A stretch of DNA of 64,000 nucleotides from SIG307 sp964545045 (GTDB lineage: Bacteria > Bacillota > Clostridia > Lachnospirales > Lachnospiraceae): the NCBI GenBank assembly GCA_964545045.1, contig CAZJEN010000013.1:15983-79982 (forward strand). Reading direction: 5' to 3'. The notes beneath the pieces are model-generated. The model searched no databases, was not told the origin of the DNA, and saw only the letters and a program-made list of their open reading frames with translations. Made by a program: the position numbers and the translations under genes. Positions within the stretch are counted from its first letter, which is position 1. Every line of letters begins with the position of its first letter. Positions 8,599 to 17,529 of this stretch are shown piece after piece.

Positions 8599-10407
8599 TT
8601 ACAAATACTTCTCCTCAAACTCTTCCACCGGAACCGGTCTGCTGTAATAATATCCTTGTACAATTTGACAGCCCAATTCCCTAAGGGCAAGTACCTGGTT
8701 CTGTTCCTCTGCACCCTCTGCCACACAAGCAACGCCCAGTTCTTGTGCCATGGACGCAATATGACGTATAATAATCCGGATTTTCTGTGACTCTTCTTCC
8801 ACCGCAAGCATATCCACAAAGCTTTTATCAATCTTTATCGTATCAAGAGTCATCTCTTTCAACAAGCCGAAGGAAGAATAGCCGGTTCCGAAATCATCCA
8901 TAGAAATACGGAATCCTTTATTCTTTAACTCATCTATTACAGAAATCATATAGTTCTGATTCTCATAAGCTGCGGTTTCCGTCAACTCAAATTCTATCAG
9001 AGAACGTTCCACTCCGTAGGAATCCACAATCTCCGTCAAATAATCGGCAAGTCCGAACAACTCCATATGCTTCCGGGATAAATTTACCGATATCGGATAC
9101 AACGTCATCCCCTTTTCTTTCCATTCCTTCAGTTTTTCGCAAACCTTACGAAGCACCTGATTATCCATTTTTATTATGGAATCATCCGCCTCAAAGTGCG
9201 GAATAAAATGATACGGCGGCAACAATGATTTATGCTTATAGTTCCACCGAACCAATGCTTCTGCGCCGCAAATACATTCCTTTTCCGCATTCATCTTCGG
9301 CTGCAGATATATCAAAAACTCATCCTCGTTTATTGCGGTATCCAAATACGCCTTCAAATGTTTTTCCCAAAGAAGATTTTCGTGCATCTCGTTTGTATAG
9401 AAATTAATCTCCGTAACATTCATCCCGGTACCGGTTGCCTGTGCCATTTTTGCGCAATCGGCCACAATATTTCCCACATTCATAGCAGTTCGCATGTTCA
9501 CAACACCACATCTGTAATAAATGCGATAAGCCGGATCCTCCGGCAGTGTCGAAATATCCAGGAAAAAGGCTGTCAACTTCTCTCTGGTTTCTTCCTCCGG
9601 CATATCCCGAATCATCAATGCAAAATTATCATTGTGACATCTTGCCCCAAAGTAAATCCAATCCTTGTGTGCTTCGATATTCTTCGTAATCCGTACCAAA
9701 ACATCATTCGCAATCTGATGATTGTACAATTCATTAATCATCTTAAAATCCTTCACATCAAAGTGAACAAAACCATAATCCGTAATTCCGTTCAGATAAT
9801 AAGATGCCAGACGATCCCACATCCAGGACCAGTTATAGTACCCCGTAATCGGATCATGAAAGGCCTTATAATACAATTCTTCCGTTGAATATTCGCTTCC
9901 CAGCCGGTTCAGAAAAAGCGGAGTTTCTCCAATTAATTCAATTTCGTACGAAACACGCAGTTTCTCCTTTGCGGTAAAGACTCCGACCAGTCCATCCTCT
10001 ACATAACGATACACCGCACTCCTGTCATTCTCCGTATCCATTCCGTACCGAATAATCTCTATCAAACTTTCCCGACTCAGCTGATTCTCATAGGTAATAT
10101 CCTGGATAATCACATCACATTCCCTCAGCACTACCGACGGAAGATGCTCCGGATATGTCAACGCAGGGTCATCCTTTCGAAATGCAATACCAATCACGCA
10201 CCGCATTCCAACCTCAGTCTGCAAAGAAGGTGACAAATAATAAACCCCTACATCATCATAGGTCCCGAAGGCATACCGATACTCCTTTAATACAGAAGGA
10301 CACACTCCGTCCGTAAAGCACTGACTTACATCTTCCGTAATCTCCGGCAAATAATATAAGACTCTTTCCGGTCTATGTACAATTACCGTAGATGTTACTT
10401 TAGCCAT
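8599..10407 (-). CDS. c-di-GMP phosphodiesterase (degenerate GGDEF plus EAL)
   Basis: 602 residues: an unrecognised N-terminal domain (1-180), a GGDEF-fold domain (about 185-345) and an EAL domain (about 350-600). The GGDEF signature is replaced by HNDNF, so cyclase activity is not expected. The EAL domain keeps the catalytic set: EALVRW, VNLSRKH, ELTETA, DDFGTGYSS, IKIDKSFV, AEGAEEQ and QGYYYSRP. It should therefore hydrolyse c-di-GMP in the cytoplasm. No membrane segment is present. It has its own promoter (10463-10491) and terminator, so it is a single-gene unit. The N-terminal part may sense a ligand. Confidence 0.88.
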   Translation of the reverse strand: MAKVTSTVIVHRPERVLYYLPEITEDVSQCFTDGVCPSVLKEYRYAFGTYDDVGVYYLSPSLQTEVGMRCVIGIAFRKDDPALTYPEHLPSVVLRECDVIIQDITYENQLSRESLIEIIRYGMDTENDRSAVYRYVEDGLVGVFTAKEKLRVSYEIELIGETPLFLNRLGSEYSTEELYYKAFHDPITGYYNWSWMWDRLASYYLNGITDYGFVHFDVKDFKMINELYNHQIANDVLVRITKNIEAHKDWIYFGARCHNDNFALMIRDMPEEETREKLTAFFLDISTLPEDPAYRIYYRCGVVNMRTAMNVGNIVADCAKMAQATGTGMNVTEINFYTNEMHENLLWEKHLKAYLDTAINEDEFLIYLQPKMNAEKECICGAEALVRWNYKHKSLLPPYHFIPHFEADDSIIKMDNQVLRKVCEKLKEWKEKGMTLYPISVNLSRKHMELFGLADYLTEIVDSYGVERSLIEFELTETAAYENQNYMISVIDELKNKGFRISMDDFGTGYSSFGLLKEMTLDTIKIDKSFVDMLAVEEESQKIRIIIRHIASMAQELGVACVAEGAEEQNQVLALRELGCQIVQGYYYSRPVPVEEFEEKYL

Positions 10408-10462
10408 ATGACACCTGCCTTTCTGCCTACCGGGCCATTCTCTCAGCCTTAATTCTATCTTA

Positions 10463-10491
10463 ATTATACTATACTTTTTTTATTTGTACAA
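10463..10491 (-). promoter_or_regulatory. Promoter of the EAL-domain gene inside the end of rlmD
   Basis: TTGTAC (10491-10486), 17-bp spacer, TATAAT (10468-10463) on the minus strand; the -10 box overlaps the stop codon of rlmD at 10464. It explains how the phosphodiesterase is expressed separately. Confidence 0.65.
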
Positions 10492-11894
10492 GTACGCTTC
10501 ACAAGCAAAGCCACTGTCTCAACATGCTCCGTAAACGGAAACATATCCACCGGCTGCGCCTTCACAAGCCGATAGCCGTTTTCCTCCAGATACTTCACAT
10601 CTCTTGCCAGGGTCGCCGGGTCACAAGATACATACACCACCCGCTTCGGCTCCATGTCAACTACCGTATGAAGCAACGCTTCGTCGCATCCCTTACGCGG
10701 CGGGTCTACTACGATAACATCCGCGCACATACTGCCGCCGCTCTCTTTATATTTTGCCGGCAATACATCCTCTGCTGCCCCCACAAAAAACTCCGCATTA
10801 GTAATGTTGTTCCGCACGGCATTCTGCTTTGCATCCTCAATGGCCTGTGGTACGATTTCCACACCGTACACTTGCTTCGCTTTTTGGGCAAGGAACAGAG
10901 AAATGGTACCGATACCGCAGTACAAGTCCCAAACAATCTCATTTCCGGTCAATCCGGCAAACTCCAATGCCTTCTCATACAGTACCTTCGTCTGCTTCGG
11001 ATTCACCTGATAGAAGGACAACGGAGAAATCCGGAAGGATACCTCACCGATATAGTCGGTAATATATGTCTCTCCCCATACCGGGATAATTTCATTACCA
11101 AGAATAACATTGGTTTTCTCACGGTTGACATTCAGACACAATCCTTTCAGAACCAAGCCTGCCTCCTTGAGCCGTTCTGCCAGCATCTCTGCCTTCGGAA
11201 AACTTTTTCCGTTCACAATAAGGCACACCAGTACCTCTCCGGTAACAGCCCCCACGCGGGTCAAAATATGACGCACCAAACCGGTATGGTTCTCCTCATC
11301 GTACGGAGCAATATTATACTGCTCCATATGTTCACAAACAATTTTACAAATCACTTCGTTGACCGGTGCCTGAATGGCACAAGTCGTACTCGGAATAATC
11401 GCATGGCTATGACCCGCATAAAAGCCGGTGACAATCTTTCCGTTTTTATCTTTCCCTACCGGGAACTGGGCTTTGTTACGATAAGCGAGACAGTCCTCCA
11501 TGCCGAGAATCGGTAGAAACTGCGGCACATCTTTTTCAGTTGTACCACCGTTCTCCGCAAACCGGACTCCCCCGATGCGCTCCAGACATCCCCTTACCTT
11601 TCGTTCCTTCCAGCCCAACTGAGAAGGATAGCTCATGGACTGCAACTGACAACCGCCACAACGTCCCGCCACCGGGCAAACCGGCTCCACACGACACTCC
11701 GACGGCCGAAGGATTCTCTCGATTTTTGCATATCCGTAGGTCTTCTTTGCCTTAAGCACCTTTGCTTCAATCACATCACCTACCACAGCCCCCTTCACAA
11801 ATAGGGTAAACCCATCCGCACGACCGATTCCTTCACCACCGCTGCCCATATCTATAATTTCAATTGTCACAAGCTCATTCTTCTTCGGAGTCAT
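10464..11894 (-). CDS. rlmD: 23S rRNA (uracil-C5)-methyltransferase, RlmD/RumA family
   Basis: 476 residues. An N-terminal TRAM domain (about 1-60) precedes a four-cysteine iron-sulfur site (C-x5-C-x5-C-x2-C) and a SAM-binding methyltransferase domain with DLYCGIGTISLFLA, VDPPRKGCDE and the catalytic cysteine in YVSCDP. Transfers methyl to C5 of a uracil in 23S rRNA or tRNA; Gram-positive members differ in target, so the exact nucleotide is uncertain. The start at 11894 follows GGAAGG and matches the family N-terminus; the longer reading runs into galE. Last gene of the trmL-to-rlmD run. Confidence 0.88.
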   Translation of the reverse strand: MTPKKNELVTIEIIDMGSGGEGIGRADGFTLFVKGAVVGDVIEAKVLKAKKTYGYAKIERILRPSECRVEPVCPVAGRCGGCQLQSMSYPSQLGWKERKVRGCLERIGGVRFAENGGTTEKDVPQFLPILGMEDCLAYRNKAQFPVGKDKNGKIVTGFYAGHSHAIIPSTTCAIQAPVNEVICKIVCEHMEQYNIAPYDEENHTGLVRHILTRVGAVTGEVLVCLIVNGKSFPKAEMLAERLKEAGLVLKGLCLNVNREKTNVILGNEIIPVWGETYITDYIGEVSFRISPLSFYQVNPKQTKVLYEKALEFAGLTGNEIVWDLYCGIGTISLFLAQKAKQVYGVEIVPQAIEDAKQNAVRNNITNAEFFVGAAEDVLPAKYKESGGSMCADVIVVDPPRKGCDEALLHTVVDMEPKRVVYVSCDPATLARDVKYLEENGYRLVKAQPVDMFPFTEHVETVALLVKRTCTNKKSIV

Positions 11895-11922
11895 ACTAAC
11901 CTTCCTGCTTTCTGTTCTTGTC

Positions 11923-12912
11923 CTACGCCTGATATCCTCTCGGGTGGCTACTGTGCCACTTCCACGCCGTAGCAATAATTTCTTCCACATCGGTGTACTG
12001 CGGCTTCCAGCCAAGCACCGTTCTCGCCTTTTCACTGGAAGCAATAAGAGTCGCCGGGTCACCGCCGCGACGCGGTGCTTCCTGTGCCTTAATCGGGAGA
12101 CCCGTCACACGTCTTGCGCCCTCTACGATTTCTCTTACACTGTAACCCTCTCCGCTGCCGAGGTTAAATACATTGCTCTCGTTGCCCTGCATCAAATACT
12201 CCACTGCCAGCACGTGAGCCTGGGCCAAATCCATCACATGAATATAATCACGGATACAGGTCCCGTCCTTCGTCGGATAGTCCGTACCGCAAATATCGAT
12301 GTGATCACGCTGACCAAGCGGAACCTGTAAAATAAGCGGAATTAAATGACTTTCCGGAGAGTGTGCCTCACCGATGGCTCCGCTCGGGTGTGCCCCGCAG
12401 GCATTAAAATAACGCAGAGCCACATACTTTAAGCCATGAGCGGTATCCGTCCACTTCATCATTTTTTCCATGGCAAGCTTCGTCTCGCCGTAGGTATTAA
12501 TCGGAGAGGTCTTGTCGGATTCCAAAATCGGAATATTTTCCGGCTCACCGTAGGTTGCCGCAGTGGAGGAAAATACAATCTTCTTCACATCATGGGCAAT
12601 CATGGACTCCAACAACACCTTGGTACCGCATACATTATTGTCGTAATACTTCAGCGGATTCTTCATACTCTCCGCCACCAGAGAGTTCGCCGCAAAGTGA
12701 ATCACCGCATCAATCTTTTCATTTTCAAATACAGAATCCACAAATGCACGATTACGAATATCTCCCTCGTAAAAACGAGCCTGCGGATGTACCGCCTCTT
12801 TGTGACCGGTCTCCAAATTATCAGCCACTACCACATCAATTCCTCTGTCTACAAGCTCATACACCATATGAGAACCGATATATCCGGCTCCTCCTAAAAC
12901 TAAAATCGTCAT
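11923..12912 (-). CDS. galE: UDP-glucose 4-epimerase
   Basis: 329 residues, a normal length. NAD-binding GGAGYIGSH at residues 7-15, the catalytic Ser region SSTAATYG, and the YxxxK pair in YGETK. It interconverts UDP-glucose and UDP-galactose for the Leloir pathway and for cell-envelope sugars. Lies 28 bp before rlmD and 74 bp after yhaM; no galK or galT neighbours are present, so an envelope-precursor role is as likely as galactose use. Confidence 0.93.
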   Translation of the reverse strand: MTILVLGGAGYIGSHMVYELVDRGIDVVVADNLETGHKEAVHPQARFYEGDIRNRAFVDSVFENEKIDAVIHFAANSLVAESMKNPLKYYDNNVCGTKVLLESMIAHDVKKIVFSSTAATYGEPENIPILESDKTSPINTYGETKLAMEKMMKWTDTAHGLKYVALRYFNACGAHPSGAIGEAHSPESHLIPLILQVPLGQRDHIDICGTDYPTKDGTCIRDYIHVMDLAQAHVLAVEYLMQGNESNVFNLGSGEGYSVREIVEGARRVTGLPIKAQEAPRRGGDPATLIASSEKARTVLGWKPQYTDVEEIIATAWKWHSSHPRGYQA

Positions 12913-12986
12913 TTCGTTATTCTCCTGTTCGATATTTTTTGTGTTATGGCCACTCTACACCTTCCCCTAAGGGTCATGTCAAGTAA

Positions 12987-13925
12987 TTATTTTCCGGTTT
13001 TTCTCATGTTCGATTCAAACATCTTCTGAAAACCGAGCCATCCGGTCTCTTCGGTACTGTCAAAGAGCGCCGCTACTCCCGCAAGCTTCGCATCCAAATT
13101 ATCTGCCATACTGAGGGCCAGCGCTTCCGCCAGAGCCGGCTTTTTCGGAGAACCGTACTCCAACTCACCATGATGAGATAAAATACAATGCAGCAACTCA
13201 TTCTTACGTTTTACCGTAAAGCCTCCCAACTTATCCATCCGCTTGGATAACCAGTCCGCCCCGATATAAATATGGCCCAAAAGCTGGCCTGCATCCGTAT
13301 AATCATTCTCCGGGAATGAAGAAATCTCGGAAAGCTTACCCACATCATGAAACATTGCCGCCGTAAGCAACAGATCTCTGTCAAGTACCGGATAGTTATC
13401 CGCCAAATAAGTACAAAGCTTTGTCACGGAAACCGTATGTTCCAAAAGTCCGCCTACAAAGTTATGGTGCATGGTCTTTGCAGCGGAATGAGACAAAAAC
13501 ATTTCCTTAAACTTCGGGTCCTCCTTGAAATAACTCTCTGCCAAAAGCTTAAACTGGGCATCCTTTAAGGAATCGATATAGCCCAACAGTTCTTTATACA
13601 TTTCCGTTGTATTACGCTTCGTACACGGCATATATTCGCTGACATCGTATTCGCCCTCGGTCAAACGACGTACTCTGCGGATATTTAACTGCAGCGCTCC
13701 CTGAAAGCTTACTACCTGACCTTCCACACGAATATAATCCAGTGCTTCAAAGTGCTCGATTCCCGCATTCAACTCCCAGACCTTACCGTCCATCGTTCCC
13801 GTCTTATCCTGCAAAATCAAGGAATAATAACTCTTTCCCGCTTTGGTCTGTAACGTCTGCTTCTGCTTACAAAAATAATTTTCCGAGACCATTTCCCCGT
13901 CCCGTAATTCTTTTAAATAATTCAT
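12987..13925 (-). CDS. yhaM: 3'-5' exoribonuclease YhaM family (OB fold plus HD domain)
   Basis: 312 residues. N-terminal OB-fold (about 15-95) binds nucleic acid, C-terminal HD domain (about 150-290) carries metal ligands in HHNFVGGLLEHT, FHDVGKL and ILSHHGE. YhaM of Bacillus trims RNA and DNA 3' ends in the cytoplasm. Length and domain order agree with the family. Start MNYLKELRDG at 13925 follows a GGAGGAAAC site. Confidence 0.88.
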   Translation of the reverse strand: MNYLKELRDGEMVSENYFCKQKQTLQTKAGKSYYSLILQDKTGTMDGKVWELNAGIEHFEALDYIRVEGQVVSFQGALQLNIRRVRRLTEGEYDVSEYMPCTKRNTTEMYKELLGYIDSLKDAQFKLLAESYFKEDPKFKEMFLSHSAAKTMHHNFVGGLLEHTVSVTKLCTYLADNYPVLDRDLLLTAAMFHDVGKLSEISSFPENDYTDAGQLLGHIYIGADWLSKRMDKLGGFTVKRKNELLHCILSHHGELEYGSPKKPALAEALALSMADNLDAKLAGVAALFDSTEETGWLGFQKMFESNMRKTGK

Positions 13926-13959
13926 TCCGTTTCCTCCGTTTTCTAACCCCTTCTGTTTT

Positions 13960-15342
13960 CTAATGAAATCTCAATTCCGGCACCATATACAGCGTCTGCT
14001 CCTTACGGTCGCCCTTTACATCCCTATTCACAATAATACGTACACTGTGCGGTCCTACTCCGGTGATTTCTTCGTAAAACTGCCTTACGCTGTTTACCGG
14101 CGTTATCCCTACCTCCGTAATAATATCACCGTTCTTAATCCCGGCATACATAGCCGGCGATCCCGGAAGGACCTCGGACACATAAACCCCCTGCGGCAAA
14201 TTGTACTTTCCGCCCATTACGGTATCCACCGCCTCCAGACGCATTCCGCAGTACATCCTCGGGATATTATTCAGTGTAGCATTGATAATGTCACGCATAC
14301 CACCGACCTCTACCGCGGTAATAATTCCCTGCTCGCCTTTATTTAACGTATTACTGAGCATCCCGATTACATCACCGGCTAGGTTAAACACAAATCCGTC
14401 ACCTTCCGCGTATTCCGTAATTCCTGTAGTGAAATACACTACCTCATCATCTATCACCTGAACCACCAATCCGGTTCCGGTCGTCATTCCAAGCTCTATA
14501 GCTCCCGGATGTCCGTTTGGATTTCCCAGCACAATGACCGGGGTTCCCGGCTCCAACCCTTCCATGGCAAAGTCTGCTTTTTCCGGCAGATTTTCCTCTC
14601 CCACAGACGCCGCTGCCGCTAACCGTACCGACAGCACCGCAAGACAATAATTGGTGTCATAGGAAAATACAGAGCACGGCATGGTTGTTCCGTTGGCAAA
14701 GGTCACCTGAAACCTTGTAGCCCCTTCGATACTGTCAAAACTTGCCAAAAACAGCATATCCAGTCCGTTATCTCCCACATAAAGTCCCGTAGCGGTACGA
14801 CTGGTCTCATATGCTTCCTCAAACCAATCCACCCCTTCCGAAATCGCAGTGATCCGCACCAGAGATTTGCTGAATTTTCCTGACAAATCGGCAATTCCGG
14901 TATACATATTTAAAAAGCCCTGTACGGTCTCATCATCGATAACCGTATCTTCTTTTCCGTCATTCTTGTTCCCGTCTATGGTTACAATAACCTGCGGGGT
15001 AGCCCTCGGCGGGTCCACATCCAAGGTCGGCGTTCCGGTTGTTCCCGGAGTCTTCGTAGCTGTCGGTGCCTTGGATGGTGACGGAACACCGGTAGGCGAT
15101 ACTGCCTGAGTCACTTTTCCGATACCTACCGCCTGCCGAAGTGTTTTCTCCAAATCCAGCTTCTTTATCAAAAAGTTTCCGGTCAAAACAAGCGTAATTC
15201 CCGCAATTAAACCAAACACCACCGCAGAGCCCGCAAGCCGTAGCAATGATTTCCAAACTTTTTTCTTCTTTTTTTGCGGCAAAATCTGTTCTTGTATTAC
15301 CTGCTGCTCTTCTTCCTGTACCCTATCTCTGTTTTCTTCCAT
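13960..15342 (-). CDS. HtrA-like membrane protein with PDZ domain, catalytic triad lost
   Basis: 460 residues. Order: acidic cytoplasmic head, Lys-rich stretch, one membrane helix (about 34-55), a Thr/Pro linker (75-110), a trypsin-like domain (about 140-340) and a PDZ domain (about 350-440). The HtrA framework is recognisable, but the expected active-site positions have changed: the NHVV region shows LFLASFD with no His, D-x-A-V-L reads CLAVL, and GNSGGP reads AEGDGF. It is therefore probably a non-proteolytic scaffold or sensor outside the cell. Start at 15342 chosen because GGAGG lies 8 bases before it. It follows a two-component system by 45 bp and may be part of its output or input. Confidence 0.8.
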   Translation of the reverse strand: MEENRDRVQEEEQQVIQEQILPQKKKKKVWKSLLRLAGSAVVFGLIAGITLVLTGNFLIKKLDLEKTLRQAVGIGKVTQAVSPTGVPSPSKAPTATKTPGTTGTPTLDVDPPRATPQVIVTIDGNKNDGKEDTVIDDETVQGFLNMYTGIADLSGKFSKSLVRITAISEGVDWFEEAYETSRTATGLYVGDNGLDMLFLASFDSIEGATRFQVTFANGTTMPCSVFSYDTNYCLAVLSVRLAAAASVGEENLPEKADFAMEGLEPGTPVIVLGNPNGHPGAIELGMTTGTGLVVQVIDDEVVYFTTGITEYAEGDGFVFNLAGDVIGMLSNTLNKGEQGIITAVEVGGMRDIINATLNNIPRMYCGMRLEAVDTVMGGKYNLPQGVYVSEVLPGSPAMYAGIKNGDIITEVGITPVNSVRQFYEEITGVGPHSVRIIVNRDVKGDRKEQTLYMVPELRFH

Positions 15343-15387
15343 ATCCCAATCCTCCTGACACAACTCCTCAGCCCTGAATTTCTGTGC

Positions 15388-16803
15388 TTAGATTTCTTCT
15401 GTCATAACAAGCGGGAGAGTAAAAACAAACTCCGTTCCCACACCTTCCGTACTGATTACATTAATATTTTCCTTGTGGGCAGTCATAATTTCCTTTGCAA
15501 TGGAAAGTCCCAGACCGGTTCCCTTTTTATCCTTACCACGGGAACTGTCAGACTTATAAAAACGGTCCCAAATCTTTGCCAAATCTTCTTTCGGAATTCC
15601 CGCGCCGGTATCCTTCACGGATATCATTGCTTTCTTCCCTTTTTCCTCTACCGTAATACGAATCGCAGCATCCGCCTGACTGAACTTGATGGCATTATCC
15701 ACCAGATTGTAAAGCACCTGTGCAATTTTGTCCCTGTCCGCATTTACAATAATCTCCTTGGCAGAGAAAACCAACTGTATAATCAGACGCTTCTTTTTGC
15801 ATTGTCCTTCAAAGGTTCTGGCAAGATTTTTGATTACCTCATTGATATCGAACTCCGAAGGCTGCAAAATCATTCCCTTTTGGTCCATTGTATTCAAGAT
15901 AAGCAGATTGGAGGTAAGCTTTGTCAAACGCTCTACCTCAAACAACACAACATCCAAATACTTATCCTGCTGCTCCGGCGGAATCGTACCGTCCTTAATT
16001 GCCTCGGCGTAGCCTTTGATGGATGTAAGCGGAGACCTGAAATCATGAGAAACATTCGCTATAATTTCTCTTTGATATTCATTGAACCGGTACATGGTAT
16101 CTCCCATGTAGCCGATGACATCCGCCAATGCCTTAAATTCCCCTTCAAAACGAAGCAATGTTTTTTTTTCGTAATTTCCTTCCACATAAGCCTTTGCCGC
16201 AGCAATCATCCTTCTCAAAGGAATTACCATAAAACAGTAAATCCCCACAAATACTGCCGCCAAAACTGCCATGATTACCAGATAATACCCGTTCATCTCA
16301 TAAACCGCATCACTGACCTTCTGATTTACGGAATCCATGGTAACCATCATACATACATAACCTTTTACCTGATACTGATGTGTCAGCGGAAGTACCACTG
16401 CCAGCATCGGTTCCGAGGTCAGCTCCTGATAATACACATTCCTGTGAAAAGTCTCATCCAAAAATCCCGGTGCAATCTCTCCCAATTCAACTACTTCTTT
16501 GCTGACCGGCGCCGTATCACCTACTACTTTTCCCCAAGGCGCAAGTATCAAAATACGTACATCCGAGATAGTGGCCACCGGCTGCAGATTCTCGATCAGT
16601 TTTGTAATGGTAATCCGGTTGTCGTAATATTTTTTGACATACCCATCCAAAACGACCCCCGTCTGGGTATACATCGTTTGCTCCTGCTGCCCGAATATTT
16701 TCTTCTCTGCAATTTCCGCCAGTACCGTATTCACAAAAATGAACAGTACACATGCAATCAAAAGATAAAAAACGATGAGTTTCCTTGTCAGGCTTCTCTT
16801 CAT
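15388..16803 (-). CDS. Membrane sensor histidine kinase
   Basis: 471 residues. Membrane helices at about 8-30 and 172-194 flank an extracellular sensor of about 140 residues; a HAMP-like linker follows, then HisKA with the phospho-accepting His in NVSHDFRSPL and an ATPase domain with N box NLVDNAIKF and G boxes DTGAGI and GTGLGLSI. It phosphorylates the response regulator encoded just upstream; the genes overlap by 4 bp (ATGA). Signal unknown. The PhoR/WalK-like layout and the HtrA-like gene downstream suggest envelope stress, which is inference. Confidence 0.92.
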   Translation of the reverse strand: MKRSLTRKLIVFYLLIACVLFIFVNTVLAEIAEKKIFGQQEQTMYTQTGVVLDGYVKKYYDNRITITKLIENLQPVATISDVRILILAPWGKVVGDTAPVSKEVVELGEIAPGFLDETFHRNVYYQELTSEPMLAVVLPLTHQYQVKGYVCMMVTMDSVNQKVSDAVYEMNGYYLVIMAVLAAVFVGIYCFMVIPLRRMIAAAKAYVEGNYEKKTLLRFEGEFKALADVIGYMGDTMYRFNEYQREIIANVSHDFRSPLTSIKGYAEAIKDGTIPPEQQDKYLDVVLFEVERLTKLTSNLLILNTMDQKGMILQPSEFDINEVIKNLARTFEGQCKKKRLIIQLVFSAKEIIVNADRDKIAQVLYNLVDNAIKFSQADAAIRITVEEKGKKAMISVKDTGAGIPKEDLAKIWDRFYKSDSSRGKDKKGTGLGLSIAKEIMTAHKENINVISTEGVGTEFVFTLPLVMTEEI

Positions 16804-17516
16804 ACTTTCTTTACCTCAAATTTGTAACCGATACCCCAAACCGTTGCAATGCTCCAGTTTGCACGATCTTTTATCTTTTCACGTACGCGCTTTACATGCA
16901 CATCCACAGTTCTGGTATCACCTATGTATTCATAGCCCCAGATATGGTCTAAGAGCTGTTCTCTTGTAAACACCTGATTCGGATGGGATGCCAGGAAATA
17001 CAAAAGCTCCAGTTCCTTCGGCGGCATCTCCACCTGTTTTCCGAGATAGGTTACTGCGTAATTGGTCTGATTGATTAACAAATCCTGATAAATCACACAG
17101 TCACCCTGTTTCTCGTTCGGGAACTCCTCCGGCTTTACCACCTCCGGAGTAAAGCGGCGCAGCACCGCCTTTACTCTGGCTACCAGTTCCTTAGAATCAA
17201 AGGGTTTAATCATATAGTCGTCTGCGCCCAACTCCAACCCGAGCACCTTATCGAAAATTTCTCCCTTTGCGGAAAGCATAATAATCGGCACCTTCGAGGT
17301 CTTACGAAGCTCTCTGCACACCTCGTAACCGTCCATGCCCGGAAGCATCAGATCCAGCAGAACAAGATTCGGCTCATACTCCACAAACTGCTGCAGGGCC
17401 TCCTCTCCGTCCTCTACACACAACGTATCGAAGCACTCCTTCCGCAAATATAAGGAAATCAATTCCGCAATACTCGCATCATCATCTACAATCATTATTT
17501 TCTGTTTTACTGCCAT
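16800..17516 (-). CDS. OmpR-family response regulator
   Basis: 238 residues: receiver domain with acidic pocket DDD near the N-terminus, phospho-acceptor Asp in LLDLMLPGMDG, conserved Lys in MIKPFDSKEL, then a winged-helix DNA-binding domain ending GIGYKFEV. Partner of the kinase downstream (4-bp overlap). It is 13 bp after mutS2, so this regulator is read through from the trmL-mutS2 transcript unless an internal promoter exists. Confidence 0.93.
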   Translation of the reverse strand: MAVKQKIMIVDDDASIAELISLYLRKECFDTLCVEDGEEALQQFVEYEPNLVLLDLMLPGMDGYEVCRELRKTSKVPIIMLSAKGEIFDKVLGLELGADDYMIKPFDSKELVARVKAVLRRFTPEVVKPEEFPNEKQGDCVIYQDLLINQTNYAVTYLGKQVEMPPKELELLYFLASHPNQVFTREQLLDHIWGYEYIGDTRTVDVHVKRVREKIKDRANWSIATVWGIGYKFEVKKV

Positions 17517-17529
17517 ATCCCCATCTCCT

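Noticed and set aside
15274..16827. 517-residue plus-strand open frame
   Set aside because: Runs antisense over an intact histidine kinase; no recognisable domains and no start signal.
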